DNA from: Victivallis sp. Marseille-Q1083
Lineage (GTDB): Bacteria; Verrucomicrobiota; Lentisphaeria; Victivallales; Victivallaceae
DNA: 64,000 bases
NCBI RefSeq assembly: GCF_903645315.1
Contig: NZ_CAHJXL010000001.1
Span: forward strand, 2,883,501 to 2,947,500
Direction: 5' to 3'
The first letter of the stretch is position 1, and each line of letters begins with the position of its first letter. Below, one piece after another: positions 60,496 through 64,000 of the stretch. The notes below the pieces were generated by a model. It was given only the letters and a program-made list of their open reading frames with translations, ran no database searches and had not been told where the DNA came from. The position numbers were made by a program, and so were the translations under genes.

Positions 60496-62940
60496 TCAGC
60501 GGGAATTGCCGTAACGGGCCAGCAGTTCGCCGATCTGCTGCCGCCGCCGCAGTATTTCCCGGCTGTCGCGGGTATATTCGGTATCCGAGCGGATGAAATC
60601 CCAATCGGGAGCCAGCAACTTCTCCGCCTGTTCGAGATCGCCGTCCGCCATCTTCACCGCGCCGGCTTTCGCTTGGGCGACCAGCGATTCCAGCAGTTGC
60701 AGATATTCATAATCTTCGAGTCCGTCGCGGAGGAATTTGAGCCGCAGCGACGGCACCGCGCCGCCCGGTACCGGATAGAGCAACATGCCGTCGCCGTTGA
60801 AATCGGCCCAGCTTTTGCCGTTCATATTGGTATACGGTCCGCCCCGGAGCGGTTCCGGCCACGGATGGTTTTCCAATATTTCAGTAGTGCCGTCCGCCCC
60901 GGTCCGGGTCTGGTTGGTCCGCCAGAAGGTCAACTGGTAGTAGAGCAGGCCGTCGCTGTGGAATTGGCGCGCCATGAAGCCGGGCAGCAGCCGGGTGCCG
61001 GTCGCCGGACATTCGATCATGAAATTGGCGCTCGGCGGCACCGGGAAGCAGCAGACGTAGTACCAGATTTCCCGGCCGCGCTGCCGGGCGGCTTCCGCTT
61101 CCGCCGTCGTATCCAGGTAAACCGGCGTCAGCGGCACCCAGATGTCGATCAACTCGTCCAACCGGCTGTCCGGCCCGAAGGAGTGGTCGTAGGCGGTGGT
61201 CATCGTCCGCAGTTTCGGATATTCGGCCCGGATTGCCCCGAATACGTCGTGCATCAGCGCGAAGCCTTCCGGCGAAACCTCGTCGAAGCCGTAGATATAA
61301 ACGTTGTCCCACCAGTCGTTGCGCTCGACGGCCGGCAGGATTTTCCGCAGTTTGGGCAGAGCGTCCAGGCCGTGGACGTAGAGCAGATTGACCATCGTAT
61401 TGCGGTTGTCCAGCCGCTCCTGCAATTCCCGTTCGGTCGGCACCGTATTGCGGTACAGATTGTCGGTCGGGACGCGATGGGCGGCAATGATCGCTTCGCA
61501 GTTTTCGACGGCCAGCCGGATTTGCTCGGCGTTGCCGTCCAGTTCCGGCCGGTCGCCGGCCACATATTCCAGATACGCCTGATAGTCTTCCGGCGTCGCT
61601 TCCGGCGCCACCAGCGAATAAACGAAGTCGCCGTAACTGATCTCGTTGAACGCCAGCGGGAAGGAGTTCTTCTCCGGCAGGACGAACGGCCAGACTTCGA
61701 TGGTCAGCGGGATTTGCAGCGGTTCGGCCAGCTGGTCGGCGGTGACGGTGATGATGCCGTCATAGAGGCCGGGCGGCTGGTCGGCCGGGGCGCGGACATC
61801 CAGCCAGACCGGCTGCCAGCGCTGTTTTTTGACCTCGAATTGCGGCAGGTAGTCGAGAAAGATATCCGGCGTCCAGCCGGTGTATTCCACCGGATAACAC
61901 GGCTGGACCGTGTTGACGAAGCCGACCGGCGCAATGGCGATATTTCCGGCGTCCAGCACCGTGCCGTCGGCCTGCCGGAAGCTGTCCGCCCGTACCGATA
62001 CGTTGGTCCAGTCTTCCTGCGGCATCAGGCAGAGTTGAATGCCTTCGGTCTCATTGGCGGCCAGGCTGAGCCGCCCCGGCGTCTTGCCGTCCAGGCCCTG
62101 TTCGGGGAACACCCGGGTGATGCCGTCCGCCCAGGCGGTCAATACGCCATCCGGCGAAGCGGCCAGTTCCGCCTGCGCGGCGATCAGGCCGCGCAGCCGT
62201 TCCAACTGCGGCAGCAATGACTGCAGCGCCACCTGCGCGGTATAACGCGGCGACGGCGCCCCGGCCTGTTTGAAGTCCGCCAGCGCCTCGGCATAGGCGG
62301 TTTCCACCGCTTCCCGGCGCTGCTGCAGTCCGGCGTCCGGACTGGCCGGCTGCCGGAGTGATTTTTCATAAGGGGTTTGCCATTCCGCCGCGGTTTTCAG
62401 GCGCTCCAGGTGCAATGGACCGTGCAGCGTCAGGTCGGCGAAACCGTATTGGCGCGGTTCTTTCGGGTCGGTCAGGAAGAAATGAAGCTCTTCGACCGGC
62501 AGCTCGGTGGTCAGGCGCCGATTGACCGGCAATGTCACGGTATTCCAGCCGGGGGATAATTTCAATGGCAGGTATGAACGGCTGCCGCCCTGGTTCAGGA
62601 CGCACAATTGCAGGGTGTTGTCTTCGGTTGCCGCCGGGTTGTAAATTTTTACCGTCAGGCGGTCGTACAGAATCCAATTCTTCTCCGGCAGCGCTTCCCC
62701 GCGCAGAATCAGCGCCGGCCAGCGCTCTTCCCCGGCCTCGTAATCGACCAGGAAGCCGGCCGGCGCCTGATCGTCGTCCGTTGCCATCAATTCGCCCTTC
62801 GCCGCCCGCAGCGAAAGTTTTTCAATTGCGCCCGGCGACCGGAAATCATTGAGCACCAACGGATCTTCCGCCTGCAAAGCTCGCAGGGACACTGCCCCGG
62901 CAATCATCGTCAGCAACACCGCCAACCACCATCGTTTCAT
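60496..62940 (-). CDS. Secreted DUF4091 glycoside hydrolase (GH123-like)
   Basis: An 814-residue exported protein with signal peptide 1-24 (ending LQA). Residues about 25-170 form a beta-sandwich; 260-420 a second one (GRLSLAANETEGIQLCLMP, FEVKKQRWQPVWLDVRAPADQPPG); about 425-780 a barrel. The pair Asp553-Glu554 in IYGFDEVSPEG is placed like the catalytic D-E of GH123 N-acetyl-beta-galactosaminidases, and the end (FLRDGLEDYEYLQLLE) is the DUF4091 signature. It may act on GalNAc-containing glycans. It lies 153 bases after a pseudopilin gene on the same strand, with a hairpin between them. Confidence 0.86.
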   Translation of the reverse strand: MKRWWLAVLLTMIAGAVSLRALQAEDPLVLNDFRSPGAIEKLSLRAAKGELMATDDDQAPAGFLVDYEAGEERWPALILRGEALPEKNWILYDRLTVKIYNPAATEDNTLQLCVLNQGGSRSYLPLKLSPGWNTVTLPVNRRLTTELPVEELHFFLTDPKEPRQYGFADLTLHGPLHLERLKTAAEWQTPYEKSLRQPASPDAGLQQRREAVETAYAEALADFKQAGAPSPRYTAQVALQSLLPQLERLRGLIAAQAELAASPDGVLTAWADGITRVFPEQGLDGKTPGRLSLAANETEGIQLCLMPQEDWTNVSVRADSFRQADGTVLDAGNIAIAPVGFVNTVQPCYPVEYTGWTPDIFLDYLPQFEVKKQRWQPVWLDVRAPADQPPGLYDGIITVTADQLAEPLQIPLTIEVWPFVLPEKNSFPLAFNEISYGDFVYSLVAPEATPEDYQAYLEYVAGDRPELDGNAEQIRLAVENCEAIIAAHRVPTDNLYRNTVPTERELQERLDNRNTMVNLLYVHGLDALPKLRKILPAVERNDWWDNVYIYGFDEVSPEGFALMHDVFGAIRAEYPKLRTMTTAYDHSFGPDSRLDELIDIWVPLTPVYLDTTAEAEAARQRGREIWYYVCCFPVPPSANFMIECPATGTRLLPGFMARQFHSDGLLYYQLTFWRTNQTRTGADGTTEILENHPWPEPLRGGPYTNMNGKSWADFNGDGMLLYPVPGGAVPSLRLKFLRDGLEDYEYLQLLESLVAQAKAGAVKMADGDLEQAEKLLAPDWDFIRSDTEYTRDSREILRRRQQIGELLARYGNSR

Positions 62941-62998
62941 AGTCTTCTCCCATGTTTCATGAAAATTACCGTCGGAAACGAGTCCGACTGTATTGTAT

Positions 62999-63049
62999 TG
63001 CCAATTCGGACGAAAGCAAGAACGATCTCTTGCGATGTCCGAATTGGCA
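62999..63049 (-). repeat. Long intercistronic hairpin between pseudopilin 3 and the DUF4091 gene
   Basis: TGCCAATTCGGAC (62999-63011) and its exact complement (63037-63049) form a 13-bp stem. Inside, GCAAGA (63016-63021) pairs with TCTTGC (63028-63033), giving a two-tier hairpin. Neither side has a T run, so it is probably not an intrinsic terminator. It could protect the upstream pseudopilin message or bind a regulator. Confidence 0.7.
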
Positions 63050-63093
63050 TTTAGAATTCTGAAAAGGCATTCTGCCCGTTTATCCGGCTCCGG

Positions 63094-63795
63094 TCAATTG
63101 GTGTATTCCCTGACGACGCCGTCGACCACCAGCGTTGTGAAGTCGAGGTCGCGGAATTGTCCGACGCTCTGGGCTTCGGCGTGGCCGTCGGCGAAAGCGA
63201 TATTGCCGGTGCTGCCGTGATTGAGGCTGGCCGCCGCATTTTCCGACGTGGCATAGGGATAGAAATTGAAGTGTCCTCTGCCTTGCTCCGCCCCGGAAGC
63301 GATGAGGGTATCGGCGAGAAGCGGAGTTTTGGTCGGCTGTTTCATCCGGGAAAGAGCGTAAAAAGCGTAATACCAGCTTGGATTGCCGAACATGGCGAAA
63401 TCACCCCAGTTTTCCTTGTATTTGTTATAGAAAGTCAAATCGTCCTTCAAATTGAGGACGCCGTAAGTCCGGAAGGGTCCCCGCCAGTCGTTCTCGTAAT
63501 CGACTTTCTGAACCGAAGGACAGAAAAAAACCGACTGGTCGACGTACTTGTTCTCATTCAGCGCCTGGTTCCAGGTCAATTCGATTTTTTTGTCGTAGAA
63601 ATAGACCAGCATGATGTCCTGGCTGTCGTTGGCATAAAGTTGAGTGCCGAGCATGTTCTGCTTCAGATTGTTGAGGCAGGTGATGCTCAAAGCCTTCTGT
63701 TTGGCCTTGCCCAAGGCCGGCAGCAGCATGCTGGCAAGAATCGCAATGATCGCAATTACAACCAGCAACTCGATCAGCGTAAACCTCTTCTTCAT
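63094..63795 (-). CDS. Type II secretion-like pseudopilin with H-x9-DG tail motif (3)
   Basis: A 233-residue pseudopilin. AAGGAG stands 7 bases before the [23 protein letters not shown] and then [13 protein letters not shown] give the prepilin-type cleavage and helix. The tail has [12 protein letters not shown], the H-x9-DG motif. It is upstream of the DUF4091 glycosidase gene on the same strand, the same order as pseudopilin 1 and the GH101-like gene at 4.7-7.4 kb. The 205 bases before it, to the window end, hold no other gene I can support, only its leader and presumed promoter. Confidence 0.9.
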   Translation of the reverse strand: MKKRFTLIELLVVIAIIAILASMLLPALGKAKQKALSITCLNNLKQNMLGTQLYANDSQDIMLVYFYDKKIELTWNQALNENKYVDQSVFFCPSVQKVDYENDWRGPFRTYGVLNLKDDLTFYNKYKENWGDFAMFGNPSWYYAFYALSRMKQPTKTPLLADTLIASGAEQGRGHFNFYPYATSENAAASLNHGSTGNIAFADGHAEAQSVGQFRDLDFTTLVVDGVVREYTN

Positions 63796-64000
63796 CTGGT
63801 TCTCCTTGGATAGTTTGTCCTTTTACGATTTATCGACCCGCCGGTTAAATAGCCGGCAACAATCCGGAACGGCAAAATATTCTCCTCGGTACATGGCGGC
63901 GGATCGGGACACGAAGTCAATTTCGAAATCGCATTGTAAATCCGGTTTCGATTTTCCTGTAACGAACTGTTCCGATACAGCATCCATATAGATAGTATAT

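Noticed and set aside
60493-62220. Long plus-strand open frame antisense to the DUF4091 gene
   Set aside because: Its translation shows only codon-shadow composition; the minus strand has signal peptide, domains and ribosome-site context.

Overview
The window reads as a chromosome segment of a GC-rich anaerobic member of the Lentisphaerota/Verrucomicrobiota, most likely a Victivallis-like gut bacterium. This is an inference from content: three type II secretion-like pseudopilins with the FTLIELL(V/I)VIAIIxIL N-terminus and an H-x9-DG (or DS) tail motif, secreted glycosidases, sulfatases with an oxygen-independent sulfatase maturase, GTP-dependent PEP carboxykinase, many lipoproteins, and Gram-negative envelope genes (MlaA, FetAB). 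No rRNA, tRNA, CRISPR array, IS element or prophage was seen. Open frames tile the window densely, and the long antisense open frames are GC-driven shadows.

Layout. 1-2.4 kb: end of a surface-polysaccharide cluster (WbjD/FnlC-like epimerase, WbuB-like transferase, a lipoprotein). 2.5-3.2 kb: a secreted repeat protein. 3.4-7.4 kb: a GntR regulator, pseudopilin and GH101/DUF5696-like glycosidase operon behind a good sigma-70 promoter. 7.6-9.6 kb: an HNH-associated-repeat protein and a TauE/SafE permease. 9.7-18.2 kb: two divergent amino-acid decarboxylase/antiporter pairs, one AdiA-like plus ArcD-like and one LdcI-like plus GadC-like, whose upstream regions carry the same bipartite motif in mirror orientation. 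18.3-22.7 kb: two small envelope proteins, a GtaA-type glutaminase and a monocistronic pseudopilin. 22.8-25.5 kb: an HlyD/FUSC-like/MarR efflux operon with a perfect 26-bp palindrome on its promoter. 25.7-31.4 kb: murD, an MlaA-hydrolase fusion lipoprotein, an iron-type alcohol dehydrogenase and an AraC regulator. 31.5-37 kb: GH36 alpha-galactosidase, SGNH hydrolase, DUF2059 protein, a lone CBM48 protein and a phosphodiester glycosidase. 37.3-41.2 kb: a PhnP-like metallohydrolase, the acetolactate synthase small subunit and two Sel1 proteins. 41.2-47.8 kb: FetAB-type ABC exporter divergent from a 1654-residue hybrid histidine kinase. 48-54.5 kb: PEP carboxykinase, ApbE, a 166-bp tandem duplication, YicC, a lipoprotein, an RdgC-like protein and a DUF486 protein. 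54.6-58.7 kb: a translationally coupled sulfatase / radical-SAM maturase / sulfatase operon. 58.9-63.8 kb: alkaline phosphatase, a DUF4091 (GH123-like) glycosidase and a pseudopilin.

Together the genes suggest an organism that harvests sulfated or phosphorylated host or plant glycans (glycosidases, sulfatases, phosphatase, phosphodiester glycosidase, SGNH esterase), ferments anaerobically, and buffers acid by amino-acid decarboxylation. The most notable points are the mirrored decarboxylase control region, the recurring pseudopilin-plus-glycosidase arrangement, the MlaA-hydrolase fusion and the palindromic MarR-type operator.
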